A stretch of 64,000 nucleotides of DNA from Desulfotignum sp. (GCA_021737695.1 JAIPDL010000004.1:61624-125623); one strand, 5' to 3'; shown: positions 36,219 to 44,541, counted from the first letter of the stretch. Notes: generated by a model not told the origin, from the letters alone. Program-made: numbers and translations.

Positions 36219-36566
36219 TCAGTTCCGGTTCAAAATGACATTCCGGTCAATGCCGGGCAGCAGCCGGACCATGGTTTGCAGTTCCGGTTCATCTTCCAGC
36301 CAGTCCCGGAGGTGGTTGATCAGGGTGGCGGCAAACGGGCTCTGGGTGCCGTCCGCCAGTTGATAGTTCACCCACAGTCCGTTTTTTTGATAGGTGATCA
36401 GGCCAGCATCCTCCAGGATTTTCAAATGCTTGCTCGTGGTGGACTGGGCTTTGTTCAGGACGGTCTGAATTTCACACACGCACATGGTTTTGTGCTGAAG
36501 CATTTTCATGATTTTTACCCGGGCCGGATCAGACAGGGCTTTCATCACTCTGATAAATTCTTTCAT
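36219..36566 (-). CDS. arsR: ArsR-family transcriptional repressor
   Basis: 115 residues, winged helix: FIRVMKALSDPARVKIMKMLQ, then TTSKHLKILEDAGLITYQKNGLWVNYQL. Cys29 and Cys31 in MCVCEIQTVLNKAQS stand at the start of the recognition helix, exactly as in the As(III)-sensing ELCVCDL motif. It should repress its own operon until a soft metalloid binds the Cys pair. The ATG is preceded by AGGAGC. It heads the nine-gene run to 30557; the spacings of 15-55 bp and one overlap suggest a single transcript. Confidence 0.9.
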   Translation of the reverse strand: MKEFIRVMKALSDPARVKIMKMLQHKTMCVCEIQTVLNKAQSTTSKHLKILEDAGLITYQKNGLWVNYQLADGTQSPFAATLINHLRDWLEDEPELQTMVRLLPGIDRNVILNRN

Positions 36567-36596
36567 AGAACGTGCTCCTATAAATCGTTAAAACGG

Positions 36597-36625
36597 AATA
36601 TATAGTTACATAAACCGATTGTCAA
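36597..36625 (-). promoter_or_regulatory. arsR operon promoter
   Basis: Minus strand TTGACA (36620-36625), 17-bp spacer, TATATT (36597-36602), a near-consensus sigma-70 promoter 31 bp before the arsR ATG. The -10 box is embedded in ATATATTCCG (36594-36603), followed by a TTT-rich block that recurs at the DUF1573 promoter; this is the likely ArsR binding region. Confidence 0.75.
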
Positions 36626-36655
36626 CCGCCGAAATAAAAAAAATGCACCGTATCC

Positions 36656-36689
36656 AAAAAAAAAACAGCAGGCAATGTGCCTGCTGTTT
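36656..36689 (-). terminator. Rho-independent terminator of the DUF1573 selenoprotein gene
   Basis: Stem CAGCAGGCA/TGCCTGCTG (36666-36674 with 36678-36686) and a 3-nt loop. On the minus strand it runs into ten T residues. It lies 25 bp after the DUF1573 stop and upstream of the arsR promoter, so the two transcripts are separate. Confidence 0.88.
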
Positions 36690-36714
36690 GAAATCTGATG
36701 GTGTCCATCGGCCG

Positions 36715-37416
36715 TCAGGGCTGGATATATCCGGCTACCCGGATTTTGATGATTCGTTCGGGATCCAGGTCGGTTTCCAGCTCGATGATGTCAAAATACC
36801 GGCCGGCCGTGCTTTTTTGATTGTTGACCGTCAGTACAAAATAACTGTCCGGTGGGGTTTTCATTTTTTCAATCGTAAATTTGAAATCCCGGCCGTTTCT
36901 GGCTGCTGCATTTACAATGTTGAAGTCGGGAAAGGCCGCTGGAACGATTTTCATTTCGGCAGAAAGTGTTTCACCGGGTTTGCCCCGCAGACTGATCATT
37001 TGAGGCGTCAGACGGGCGACGGGCCGGACTTCGCCGGACAGCGACACTGTAATGATCTCGTTGTCAGGATCATTGGTGTGGATTTTGACCACTTCTTTGA
37101 CCATTCGGCCGCCATAGCCCTGTGTGGCAAAAGATGCATTTAATTTTCCTTCTTCCCCCGGAAGAAGCTGCCGCGCGCTGGTGGCTGCGGTGCACCCTCA
37201 GCCGGTCTGAACTTTGAGGATCTCCAGCAGGGCGTTTCCTGAATTGACCAGCGTGAACTCATGGGTGACCACATCACCCTCAATGGCCGGATCAAATTGA
37301 TAACCGGGGTTTGGGATGGTGATACGCGGGGTGCTTTGGGTGGACGTGGATGTGTCTGCGGACAAGGGAGAATGCCATAATAATGCCAGAATCAGCAGGA
37401 AAAGCCATTTTTTCAT
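36715..37416 (-). CDS. DUF1573 periplasmic protein with predicted selenocysteine (in-frame TGA)
   Basis: One frame runs from the ATG at 37416 to the stop at 36715 (233 residues), interrupted only by TGA at 37198-37200 (residue 73). A signal peptide (MKKWLFLLILALLWHSPLSA) leads into a DUF1573 Ig-like domain: HEFTLVNSGNALLEILKVQTG, the TGA, GCTAATSARQLLPGEEGKL, then VKIHTNDPDNEIITVSLSGEV. DUF1573 proteins normally read CGCT at this point, so TGA replaces the first Cys and gives Sec-Gly-Cys-Thr. Family homology continues without a gap or shift on both sides, which argues against a pseudogene. A stable hairpin follows the TGA. The second half is a less conserved beta domain. Function unknown; a periplasmic redox or metalloid-binding role is inferred. 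Confidence 0.85.
37149..37167 (-). promoter_or_regulatory. Candidate bacterial SECIS hairpin
   Basis: In the mRNA the stem CUUCUUCC/GGAAGAAG (8 perfect pairs) with loop GGG begins 31 nt after the UGA. The apical G residues and short distance are as expected for a SelB-binding SECIS inside the coding region; the loop is at the far edge of the usual 16-37 nt spacing. Confidence 0.6.
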
Positions 37417-37451
37417 TTAAAACTCCTTTTGGAAGGGTGCCGGGTTATTTG

Positions 37452-37504
37452 GATAATATATCATAAAATCGGAATATATTATCGATTTATGAAATCCGGG
37501 TCAA
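37452..37504 (-). promoter_or_regulatory. Promoter and inverted repeat of the DUF1573 gene
   Basis: Minus strand TTGACC (37499-37504), 17-bp spacer, TAATAT (37476-37481). A 10-bp perfect inverted repeat GATAATATAT-N12-ATATATTATC (37452-37483) covers the -10 box, and ATATATTCCG (37470-37479) is identical to the block at the arsR promoter. Co-repression by ArsR is inferred. Confidence 0.65.
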
Positions 37505-38736
37505 CCCGGTTGTCCTTTGTTCAGGTTTTTGTATCCCTGAAGCTGAATCCCTTTTTTACGGCATTGTTCTTTGATGACTTTTGCCGCCGCCAGGTTCAGT
37601 TCCATCTGATCCGGAGGAACAGTGACATGGAAACCGCAGTTGAATGGGCCGAGCCGGATGCTGTTTTCCACGCCGTCATAGGTGTCATGGATCGGGGTGT
37701 AGGGGTGGGCAAACAACCAGCGCAGTTGCAGGGTGGTGACGGTTTTTCCGGAAAGGCGCTGCATGAATCCTTCCAGATCCCTGATGTCCTGTTCCGTCAG
37801 GTTATTCCAGCCCAAAATGACATTGGCATTGACCTTGAATCCGGTTTCAGTACAGAATTCAAGGGTTTTCAGCACGTCTGTCATGCGGGTGCCCTTGTTC
37901 AGATATTGCCACATGCGGTTTGAAGGAAATTCAATGCCAAAGCCCAGGGTGCAGTCGGGGAGATTATCTCCCATGGCGGCCACAGCTTCCTTCATGGCCC
38001 GGGTTTCCGCAGCGGCTGCCCGCATGAAAAACCGGTATTCCATATCCGAAGTCACAGGCAGCATGGGCAGCAGTTTCCGGATATGTTCCGGTGTCATGGA
38101 CCCGGTATTGAGCCGTACAATTTTGTGCCCGTTGTACTCCAGATCCGTGAATGCCAGGTCCAGATTCGTCCGCTTTCTGAAGTGATCAGCAGAGTGCTGG
38201 GCAATGGAACAAAACGGACATTTTTTCCAGTAACACTGGTTTTCAAGGGTATAGGAAAAATAGATCCGGCTCTCGTCCGGAATCTGCGGCGGCAGTTCCA
38301 GGCGCCATTGACCTGAAAATTCAGGCACCCCGAAAAAACGTTCCACGCTTTGGCCGGTCAGGATCATATTTTTTGGCAGCGGTTTTTCCACCTTGAAATG
38401 CACCGACTGCCAGCCCGGTTTCCCCGTGGACCGTTCCGATGCCACGGGACCGCCCACGATCACCTGCAGTTCAGGATATGCCAATGCCCACAGATAAGCC
38501 TGGTACAGGTGGTTCACATAACTGGCACTGACATATATGGTTCCTGTTTCAATGGGAAGGGGAAATTGTTGATACGCTGTTTCGTCGTACCATCTGTCCG
38601 GATTCAGTTCCAGAGGAACCCATAGAAAATCGCCTTTGCCTGCGCACAGGTCCCAGGTGTCGGAAAATCCGTTGCACAGATCAAACCATCCGCTGCCGGT
38701 CTGGCCGTAAAATTGAATAAAAAGGGTTTGTTTCAC
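37501..38736 (-). CDS. Radical SAM-like protein with C-x4-C-x2-C motif
   Basis: 411 residues. The first 130 residues resemble the alpha/beta region of B12-binding-type radical SAM enzymes (IYVSASYVNHLYQAYLWALAYPELQVIVGGP). The cluster motif is Cys168-YWKK-Cys173-PF-Cys176, with one residue more than the usual CxxxCxxC; the order of the later elements (IVRLNTGSMTPEHIRKLL, FGIEFPSNRMWQYLNKGTRMTDVLKTL, VNANVILGWNNLTEQDIRDL) is that of the SPASM-free radical SAM barrel. GTG start with GGAAAG upstream. It is divergent from the gshB-opp operon. The reaction is unknown. Confidence 0.7.
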   Translation of the reverse strand: MKQTLFIQFYGQTGSGWFDLCNGFSDTWDLCAGKGDFLWVPLELNPDRWYDETAYQQFPLPIETGTIYVSASYVNHLYQAYLWALAYPELQVIVGGPVASERSTGKPGWQSVHFKVEKPLPKNMILTGQSVERFFGVPEFSGQWRLELPPQIPDESRIYFSYTLENQCYWKKCPFCSIAQHSADHFRKRTNLDLAFTDLEYNGHKIVRLNTGSMTPEHIRKLLPMLPVTSDMEYRFFMRAAAAETRAMKEAVAAMGDNLPDCTLGFGIEFPSNRMWQYLNKGTRMTDVLKTLEFCTETGFKVNANVILGWNNLTEQDIRDLEGFMQRLSGKTVTTLQLRWLFAHPYTPIHDTYDGVENSIRLGPFNCGFHVTVPPDQMELNLAAAKVIKEQCRKKGIQLQGYKNLNKGQPG

Positions 38737-38816
38737 AATATCTTTCCTTTATCTCTTATGTGACGTAATATGGTTAACGGCTAAAGATACACCAAACGGA
38801 AAATTTATGTAAGGGT

Positions 38817-38845
38817 TTGACAATTTTGCTGTCATGTCCTACAAG
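38817..38845 (+). promoter_or_regulatory. Possible promoter of the gshB-opp operon
   Basis: TTGACA (38817-38822), 17 bp, TACAAG (38840-38845). The -35 is perfect and the -10 weak. The 171-bp region between the divergent radical SAM and gshB genes holds nothing else I can assign. Confidence 0.4.
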
Positions 38846-38907
38846 GGTGAAATTCCTGTTTTAATCATGGGGAAAAATCCAGGTGCGGGAGGTGGTGAAC
38901 AGGTATC

Positions 38908-39909
38908 ATGGATATCGCTTTTTTAATGGATGATTTGCGGCAGATCGATCCGGAGTGGGAAACCACGGCCCAAATCATGTACGAGTGCAATCAGCGGGGC
39001 CATGAAGTGTTTTTTCTTGAACCCCATGATATTTATGTGCGCAAAAATCAGGTGGTGGCACGGATGCGTCATATATCGGTTCCCAAAGATCAGCCCATGA
39101 CCGACTACTGGGCGGATCTGATCTGCTGCCTGAACCGGGAAGAATTGATATTTGAAACCGTCACCGACCTGGATGTGCTGTTTTTGAGAAAAGATCCCCC
39201 GATCAATCATGAGGTCATGGAATTTTTAGGGCCAATGAGCGATCAGGTGTTTCTGGTGAACAACACCCTGGGCCAGCTCAACTGCAGCAGCAAAGCCTAT
39301 ATTCTGAATTTTCCGGATATTATTCCGGAAACCCATGTCTCCAGAGACCCCAGCCGGTTGAGAAAAATTATTGACGACTTTGGCGGGGCCATGGTGATCA
39401 AACCATTGCATGGCCATGGGGGGCATGGCGTGATCAAGGTCAGCAATCAGGATCAGGAAAACCTCAATTCTTTGATCAACTATTATGTCAAATCAGGGAA
39501 ACCTTATCCGGAACGCCGGCCCATTATGGTGCAGGAATATTTGAAACAGGTGAAAGAACAAGGAGATGTCCGGATACTTCTGCTGGACGGGGAGATTCTG
39601 GGCGCTATGGGCAGAAAATCGGTATCCGGTGATTTCAGGACCAATGTGCATGCCGGTGCACTGGCGTTCAAACACGACATCACCCCGGCCCATAAAGAGA
39701 TCTGCCGGCGGATCAAGCCCAAACTTCAGCAGGATGGCCTGTATTTTGTGGGTATCGATATCATCGGGGATAAACTGGTTGAAATCAATTGTATCAGCCC
39801 GGGGGGTATTCCCCGGATCAACCGGTTCAATAACCAGAAACTTGAAATAGCTGTCGTGAACTTTATCGAGGAGAAAATCAGTGGGGCAAATCCGAAAAAG
39901 CACAAATAA
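38908..39909 (+). CDS. gshB: Glutathione synthetase-like ATP-grasp ligase
   Basis: 333 residues. The N-terminal substrate domain reads MDIAFLMDDLRQIDPEWETTAQIMYECNQRGHEVFFLEPHD, as in GshB. The ATP-grasp portion has AMVIKPLHGHGGHGVIKV (small loop), VQEYLKQVKEQGDVRILLLDGEILGA, and FVGIDIIGDKLVEINCISPGGIPRINRF (metal and phosphate ligands). GshB joins gamma-glutamylcysteine and glycine. The terminal INCISPGGI differs from the usual INVTSPTGI, so the acceptor could be another compound, and no gshA is present in the window. It overlaps the next gene by 29 bp. Confidence 0.8.
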   Translation: MDIAFLMDDLRQIDPEWETTAQIMYECNQRGHEVFFLEPHDIYVRKNQVVARMRHISVPKDQPMTDYWADLICCLNREELIFETVTDLDVLFLRKDPPINHEVMEFLGPMSDQVFLVNNTLGQLNCSSKAYILNFPDIIPETHVSRDPSRLRKIIDDFGGAMVIKPLHGHGGHGVIKVSNQDQENLNSLINYYVKSGKPYPERRPIMVQEYLKQVKEQGDVRILLLDGEILGAMGRKSVSGDFRTNVHAGALAFKHDITPAHKEICRRIKPKLQQDGLYFVGIDIIGDKLVEINCISPGGIPRINRFNNQKLEIAVVNFIEEKISGANPKKHK

Positions 39910-41647
39910 TCCATATACAAAAGTGTGTGACCATCAATCAACCATTTTTTTGATCTTGATGACACTTGCCGTGCTGGGACTGGCTGTTGTCGGCTTGTTT
40001 TCATGCAGTCAATCAAAAGAACCTTCTTTTCTGAAAATCGGATTGCCGGAAGAACCCCGGTCGTTGAACCTGTGGCTGGGAACCGATGCCAACTCCCGAA
40101 ATATTTTGTCACAGATCTATCAACCATTGTTCCGTCGTCACCCCGAGACCCTGGAAATGATCCCCTGGCTGGCAAAAGAAGATCCGGTGTTCAATGAAAA
40201 AGAGATGTCTTACACGGTAACGCTCAGGGAGGCAAAATGGTCGGATGGATCTGATTTTACCAGTGAGGATGTGCTGTTCACCCGGCAGCTGTTTTCCGAT
40301 TTTAAGATTCCCAGGTATTACAGTCACTGGCGAATCATTGAGAAAGTGGAAGCCGTGGACGTCCATACCGTGGTTTTTTATCTCAAAGAGCCTTCTGCCG
40401 TGTTTCTTCCCCGGGTTATGACCGCTCCCATGGTGTCGAAAAAAGAATGGGAGCCGGTGTGTAAACAAGCCCTGGCCACGGAAAAACCGTTGCGGTTCCT
40501 GCAGGATTATCAGGTGGAAAATCCTCTGGGAACCGGTCCGTTCATGCTGCACGAGTACCAGAAAGGTGCTTATATTCACATGATTAAAAATCCTTATTTT
40601 TTCGGACAGGGACAAGCCATCGGCAATTTGACCCTGGGGCCGTTTGTGGATCATGTTCTTTTCAATATTTACGGCACATCGGATGTGGCGATTCTGGCAT
40701 TGAAAAAAAAGGATATCGATTATTACTGGTGGGATATTCAGCCCGGATATATAAAGGACCTGGAAAAAAATTCAGACATCGATCTGCACTACAATAAAAA
40801 AAGTGCGCTTTATTATCTGGGGTTCAACCTGCGAAAACCCCCGTTCAATGACAAAGTGCTTCGCCAGGCCGTGGCCACTGTGGTGGACAAAGCATTCATT
40901 CTGGACCGGATTCTTCAGAATCACGGCAATCCCATGCATTCCATCGTACCGGCCGGCAATCATTTCTGGCACAATCCGGATGTGAGAAAATACGGAGAAG
41001 GCATGGATCAGAAAACCCGTATAACGACTGCCTGGAAAATGCTTGCAGATGCCGGATATTCATGGGAGACGCCTCCGGTGGCATCCGACGGCAGCCTGAC
41101 AAAGCCTTCGGATATCCAAATGCCTTCCGGGGAAAAAATGGAGAAATTCGTGATCCTGACCCCGCCCGCGGATTATGATCCCAAGCGGGCCTTTGCCGGC
41201 ACCATGATTCAGGAATGGCTCAGACAGCTGGGGATGCCTGCGTTTGCAAGGCCCATGGCATTCAACTCTTTACTGGAAACAGTCAAAGCCAAACATGATT
41301 TTGATGCGTTTGTGCTCGGATATGGAAAACTGGACCTGGATCCGGATTATCTGAGTTCTTTTTTCTCCACGAAAAACGACAAGCCCCGGGACTGGAACAT
41401 GAGCGGGTATCGGAATCCTGAGTTTGACAAACTGGCGGCAACCCAGAAACTGACAGTGGATGTCGAAGCCCGCAGACAGATGATTTTCGACATGCAGGCG
41501 ATGCTTTTAGAAGATGTGCCGTATTATCCGCTGTACAATCCCCATATCATCGAGGCTACGGTGAACAAACGGTTCGAAGGCTGGGTGGAACGGGTGGACG
41601 GTATCGGCAATATCTGGTCTTTGTGCATGGTCAAGCCCGTGGATTAA
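39881..41647 (+). CDS. Peptide ABC transporter substrate-binding lipoprotein
   Basis: 588 residues, solute-binding family 5 (OppA/DppA). GTG start with GAGGAG upstream, overlapping the end of gshB by 29 bp. The N-terminus has a hydrophobic segment and lipobox LFSC (VVGLFSCSQ), so it is an anchored lipoprotein. Family motifs: EPRSLNLWLGTDANSRNILSQIYQPLFRRHPETLEMIPWLAKE, TVTLREAKWSDGSDFTSEDVLFT, and NKRFEGWVERVDGIGNIWSL at the end. It is the first of five transporter genes. Ligand is unknown; the link to gshB makes glutathione or a related gamma-glutamyl peptide plausible. Confidence 0.85.
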   Translation: MGQIRKSTNNPYTKVCDHQSTIFLILMTLAVLGLAVVGLFSCSQSKEPSFLKIGLPEEPRSLNLWLGTDANSRNILSQIYQPLFRRHPETLEMIPWLAKEDPVFNEKEMSYTVTLREAKWSDGSDFTSEDVLFTRQLFSDFKIPRYYSHWRIIEKVEAVDVHTVVFYLKEPSAVFLPRVMTAPMVSKKEWEPVCKQALATEKPLRFLQDYQVENPLGTGPFMLHEYQKGAYIHMIKNPYFFGQGQAIGNLTLGPFVDHVLFNIYGTSDVAILALKKKDIDYYWWDIQPGYIKDLEKNSDIDLHYNKKSALYYLGFNLRKPPFNDKVLRQAVATVVDKAFILDRILQNHGNPMHSIVPAGNHFWHNPDVRKYGEGMDQKTRITTAWKMLADAGYSWETPPVASDGSLTKPSDIQMPSGEKMEKFVILTPPADYDPKRAFAGTMIQEWLRQLGMPAFARPMAFNSLLETVKAKHDFDAFVLGYGKLDLDPDYLSSFFSTKNDKPRDWNMSGYRNPEFDKLAATQKLTVDVEARRQMIFDMQAMLLEDVPYYPLYNPHIIEATVNKRFEGWVERVDGIGNIWSLCMVKPVD

Positions 41648-41672
41648 GGAATAAGGTAACGGTTGCGATAAC

Positions 41673-42647
41673 ATGGCAAAGCCCGGTTACATTTTGTTGA
41701 AGCTGGTGGAAGTCGGCATTATTTTTTTTGTGATTCTCACGGCATTGTTTTTTTTGTTCCGGCTGTCTCCGGGAGACCCCATTTCCAAAATGGTGGACCC
41801 CATGCTCACGCCGGAAGATATGGCTCACCTGATCCAGCAGATGGGGCTGGATCGGCCCATGTGGGAGCAATATCTGATTTATGTGAAAAATTTTTTCACA
41901 GGAAGTTTCGGGGTTTCTTTTCATTACGGGGAACCCGTGGCAACCATTATTGCGGACAAGCTTAAATGGACCCTGCTTTTGTTCACCACATCCACACTTC
42001 TGGCGGCCTTTGCAGGGGTCTTTCTGGGAAAAATCGCAGCCTGGCACAAGGGATCCCGGCTGGACAATGTCATGTCCATATCCGCGCTGGTGTGTTATAC
42101 CCTGTTCATTCCCTGGTTCGCGTTGCTGCTGCTCTGGATTCTGGGTTTCAAATGGGGACTGTTTCCTTTGGGCGGGGTATTGACCCCGGCTTTGTGGATA
42201 TCCAACGCGTCTGTGGTCGCCCGGATTCTGGACGTGCTGCATCACCTGATGCTCCCGCTGTTGACCCTGTTTATTATCAATCTGGGGTCCTACCTGCTGC
42301 TGATGCGCTCATCCATGCTGTCGGTTCTCAGGGAGGATTATATTCTGACGGCCCGGGCAAAAGGATTGAGTGAAAAAAAGATCCGGAACAAACATGCGGC
42401 ACGAAATGCGGCCCTGCCCGTGATCACTTCTGTGGGGTTGTCCCTGGCGTTTTCCATCAACGGCGGCGCATTGACCGAACAGATTTTCACCTGGCCCGGT
42501 ATCGGCCGGGAACTGATATTTGCAGTGAGCAACAATGATTACCCCCTGGCCCAGGCCTGTTTTCTGCTGATCGCCCTGGTGGTGCTGTGTGCCAACCTGA
42601 TTGTGGACCTGCTGTATGCATGGCTGGATCCCCGGATTACGTATTAG
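41673..42647 (+). CDS. Peptide ABC transporter permease (OppB-like)
   Basis: 324 residues with six predicted membrane segments. It has the OppB/DppB N-terminal pattern (LFRLSPGDPISKMVDPMLTPEDMAHL) and the cytoplasmic EAA-type loop YILTARAKGLSEKKIRNKHAARNAALPVIT, which contacts the ATPase subunits. It lies 25 bp after the binding-protein gene and 9 bp before the second permease. Confidence 0.92.
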   Translation: MAKPGYILLKLVEVGIIFFVILTALFFLFRLSPGDPISKMVDPMLTPEDMAHLIQQMGLDRPMWEQYLIYVKNFFTGSFGVSFHYGEPVATIIADKLKWTLLLFTTSTLLAAFAGVFLGKIAAWHKGSRLDNVMSISALVCYTLFIPWFALLLLWILGFKWGLFPLGGVLTPALWISNASVVARILDVLHHLMLPLLTLFIINLGSYLLLMRSSMLSVLREDYILTARAKGLSEKKIRNKHAARNAALPVITSVGLSLAFSINGGALTEQIFTWPGIGRELIFAVSNNDYPLAQACFLLIALVVLCANLIVDLLYAWLDPRITY

Positions 42648-42656
42648 CCAAAGGAT

Positions 42657-43559
42657 ATGTCTGTGCAAAACAAATATTTTGTGTCGCGGTTTTATAAGGG
42701 CTGGCAGATTTTTATTGAAAACCCTTTGGGAAAAACCGGTGTGATCATTTTAAGCGTGTTCATGATCATGGCGATTGCCTCTTTTTTTGTGCCGCTGATT
42801 GATCCCATGTATGATCCCATGACCGGTATCGATCCGGACATCAAGCTGTCCACAGGACCCGGCTTGACCCACTGGCTGGGCACGGACAACGTGGGAAGGG
42901 ATATTCTGGCCCAGCTGCTGGAAGGGGCCAAAGTGGCGTTTATCGTGGGCCTGTCCTCCGCGTTTTTCAGCATTGTCATCGGCACCCTCATCGGTATGAT
43001 CGCCGGTTATACCGGGGGAATCATCGATGCGATTCTCATGCGTTTCGCCGATATTATCATGGTGCTGCCTTCTCTGGTGATTCTGTTGATTTTAGCGTCA
43101 TTGTTCGGTCAGTTCAATATCTGGATCATTGTGTTTATCATTGCCATCTTGCGGTGGCCGGCCGTGTCCCGGGTCATCCGGTCCCAGACCCTGTCGTTGA
43201 AACACCGGCCGTTCATCGAGGCGTCCCGGGTGGCTGGGGCCTCCCATGTCCGGATCGTTCTGCGGCACATCATGCCCAATGTCCTGCCCCTGGCTTTTTT
43301 ATACATGACGTTTCGGGTCACCTCCGCCATTCTGGTGGAAGCCGCCCTGTCTTTTCTGGGATTCGGGGATCCCAGCCAGGTGAGCTGGGGCATGATGCTC
43401 CAGTGGGTGTGGAAATCCGGGCACATGTTCCAGGCCCCTTACTGGCTGATTCCGCCGGGACTTTGCATCTCTCTTTTGACCCTGGCGTTTTACATGTTGG
43501 GAAGGGCCATGGACGAGGTGCTGGATCCCCGCCTGCGAAAGGAGGGGCAGACCGGATAA
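42657..43559 (+). CDS. Peptide ABC transporter permease (OppC-like)
   Basis: 300 residues. OppC/DppC features: an N-terminal first helix, then GPGLTHWLGTDNVGRDILAQLLEGAKVAFIVGLSSAFFSIVIGTLIGMIAGY, and the ATPase-contact loop FIEASRVAGASHVRIVLRHIMPNVLP. C-terminal ALSFLGFGDPSQVSWGMML is also typical. The next gene starts 1 bp later. Confidence 0.92.
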   Translation: MSVQNKYFVSRFYKGWQIFIENPLGKTGVIILSVFMIMAIASFFVPLIDPMYDPMTGIDPDIKLSTGPGLTHWLGTDNVGRDILAQLLEGAKVAFIVGLSSAFFSIVIGTLIGMIAGYTGGIIDAILMRFADIIMVLPSLVILLILASLFGQFNIWIIVFIIAILRWPAVSRVIRSQTLSLKHRPFIEASRVAGASHVRIVLRHIMPNVLPLAFLYMTFRVTSAILVEAALSFLGFGDPSQVSWGMMLQWVWKSGHMFQAPYWLIPPGLCISLLTLAFYMLGRAMDEVLDPRLRKEGQTG

Positions 43560-43560
43560 C

Positions 43561-44541
43561 ATGTCATTGCTATCGGTAGACCATCTGAGTATCGGGTATC
43601 AGACCAAAAACGGCATGCTCAAAGCCGTGGACAATATTCACTTTGACCTGGAAAAAGGACAATCCTTAGGGTTTGTGGGAGAATCCGGATGCGGCAAAAC
43701 CACCATCGGCATGGCCCTGATGGGATTGCTGCCGGAAAACGCTGTGATTTTGGACGGACACATCCGGTTTCAGGGAGACGATCTGATCTCGTTGACGGAA
43801 ACCCAATGGCAGACGGTTAGGGGCGCAAAAATCGCCATGATATTCCAGGCGGCCATGAATGCCCTGAATCCGGTGATGCCGGTGGATGAACAGATCAAAG
43901 AAGCGATTATCACCCATCAGCCGGACATATCAAAAACCGATCTGGCAGACCGGATGAAAGAATTGTTTGATCTGGTGGATATCCCGGCCCGGCGCATGAA
44001 AGACTATCCCCATGAGTATTCCGGAGGCATGAAACAGCGGGCCATCATCGCTATGGCCCTGGCCTGTGACCCGGCCCTGATCATTGCTGATGAACCCACC
44101 ACGGCCCTGGATGTCATTGTCCAGGACCAGATACTCAGAGAAATCAAAAAAGTGCAGGAAGCCACCCGGACCGGTCTTGTTTTTATTTCCCATGACATTG
44201 CCGTGGTGGCTTCGGTGTGTGAGCGGATCTGCGTGATGTATGCCGGCCAGATCGTTGAAACCGGCACCCGGAAAGAGGTGTTCAAATCCCCACGCCATCC
44301 CTATACCCGGACGTTGTTGAATTCGTATCTGTCACTGGACAATCTCAATGATATCCGGGTGCCGGATATGAAAGAATCCCCGGACCAGACGGTCGATACG
44401 GATGAATGCCGGTTTGCCGGCTCCTGCGCTTATGCCAGAGGATGTGCCGGCAGGTCCCCTGACTGGATCGATATTTCTCCCACCCACAAGGCATTTTGCT
44501 GTAACCCGGATGTGATCAGGAGAGGGCATGGAAAAAGCTGA
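43561..44541 (+). CDS. Peptide ABC transporter ATP-binding protein (OppD-like)
   Basis: 326 residues. Walker A GESGCGKTT, signature YSGGMKQR, Walker B LIIADEPTTALD and H-loop ISHDIA are intact. A C-terminal oligopeptide-transporter extension contains four Cys (CRFAGSCAYARGC and later FCC), the segment that in DppD binds a 4Fe-4S cluster. It overlaps the following ATPase gene by 14 bp. Confidence 0.92.
   Translation: MSLLSVDHLSIGYQTKNGMLKAVDNIHFDLEKGQSLGFVGESGCGKTTIGMALMGLLPENAVILDGHIRFQGDDLISLTETQWQTVRGAKIAMIFQAAMNALNPVMPVDEQIKEAIITHQPDISKTDLADRMKELFDLVDIPARRMKDYPHEYSGGMKQRAIIAMALACDPALIIADEPTTALDVIVQDQILREIKKVQEATRTGLVFISHDIAVVASVCERICVMYAGQIVETGTRKEVFKSPRHPYTRTLLNSYLSLDNLNDIRVPDMKESPDQTVDTDECRFAGSCAYARGCAGRSPDWIDISPTHKAFCCNPDVIRRGHGKS

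Noticed and set aside
31930..36566. Cytochrome c maturation locus because of ccdA and an anchored thioredoxin
   Set aside because: No ccm or res genes are present and the partners are rhodaneses, MauE and an ArsR-controlled permease.
36715..37416. Reading the DUF1573 locus as a pseudogene or as two separate genes
   Set aside because: Both halves share one frame, the sequence between the TGA and the next ATG encodes conserved DUF1573 residues, there is no other stop or shift, and the TGA falls on a conserved Cys.
38834..38926. 30-codon frame ahead of gshB, considered as a precursor peptide
   Set aside because: No ribosome site, overlaps the likely promoter -10 box and the gshB start.
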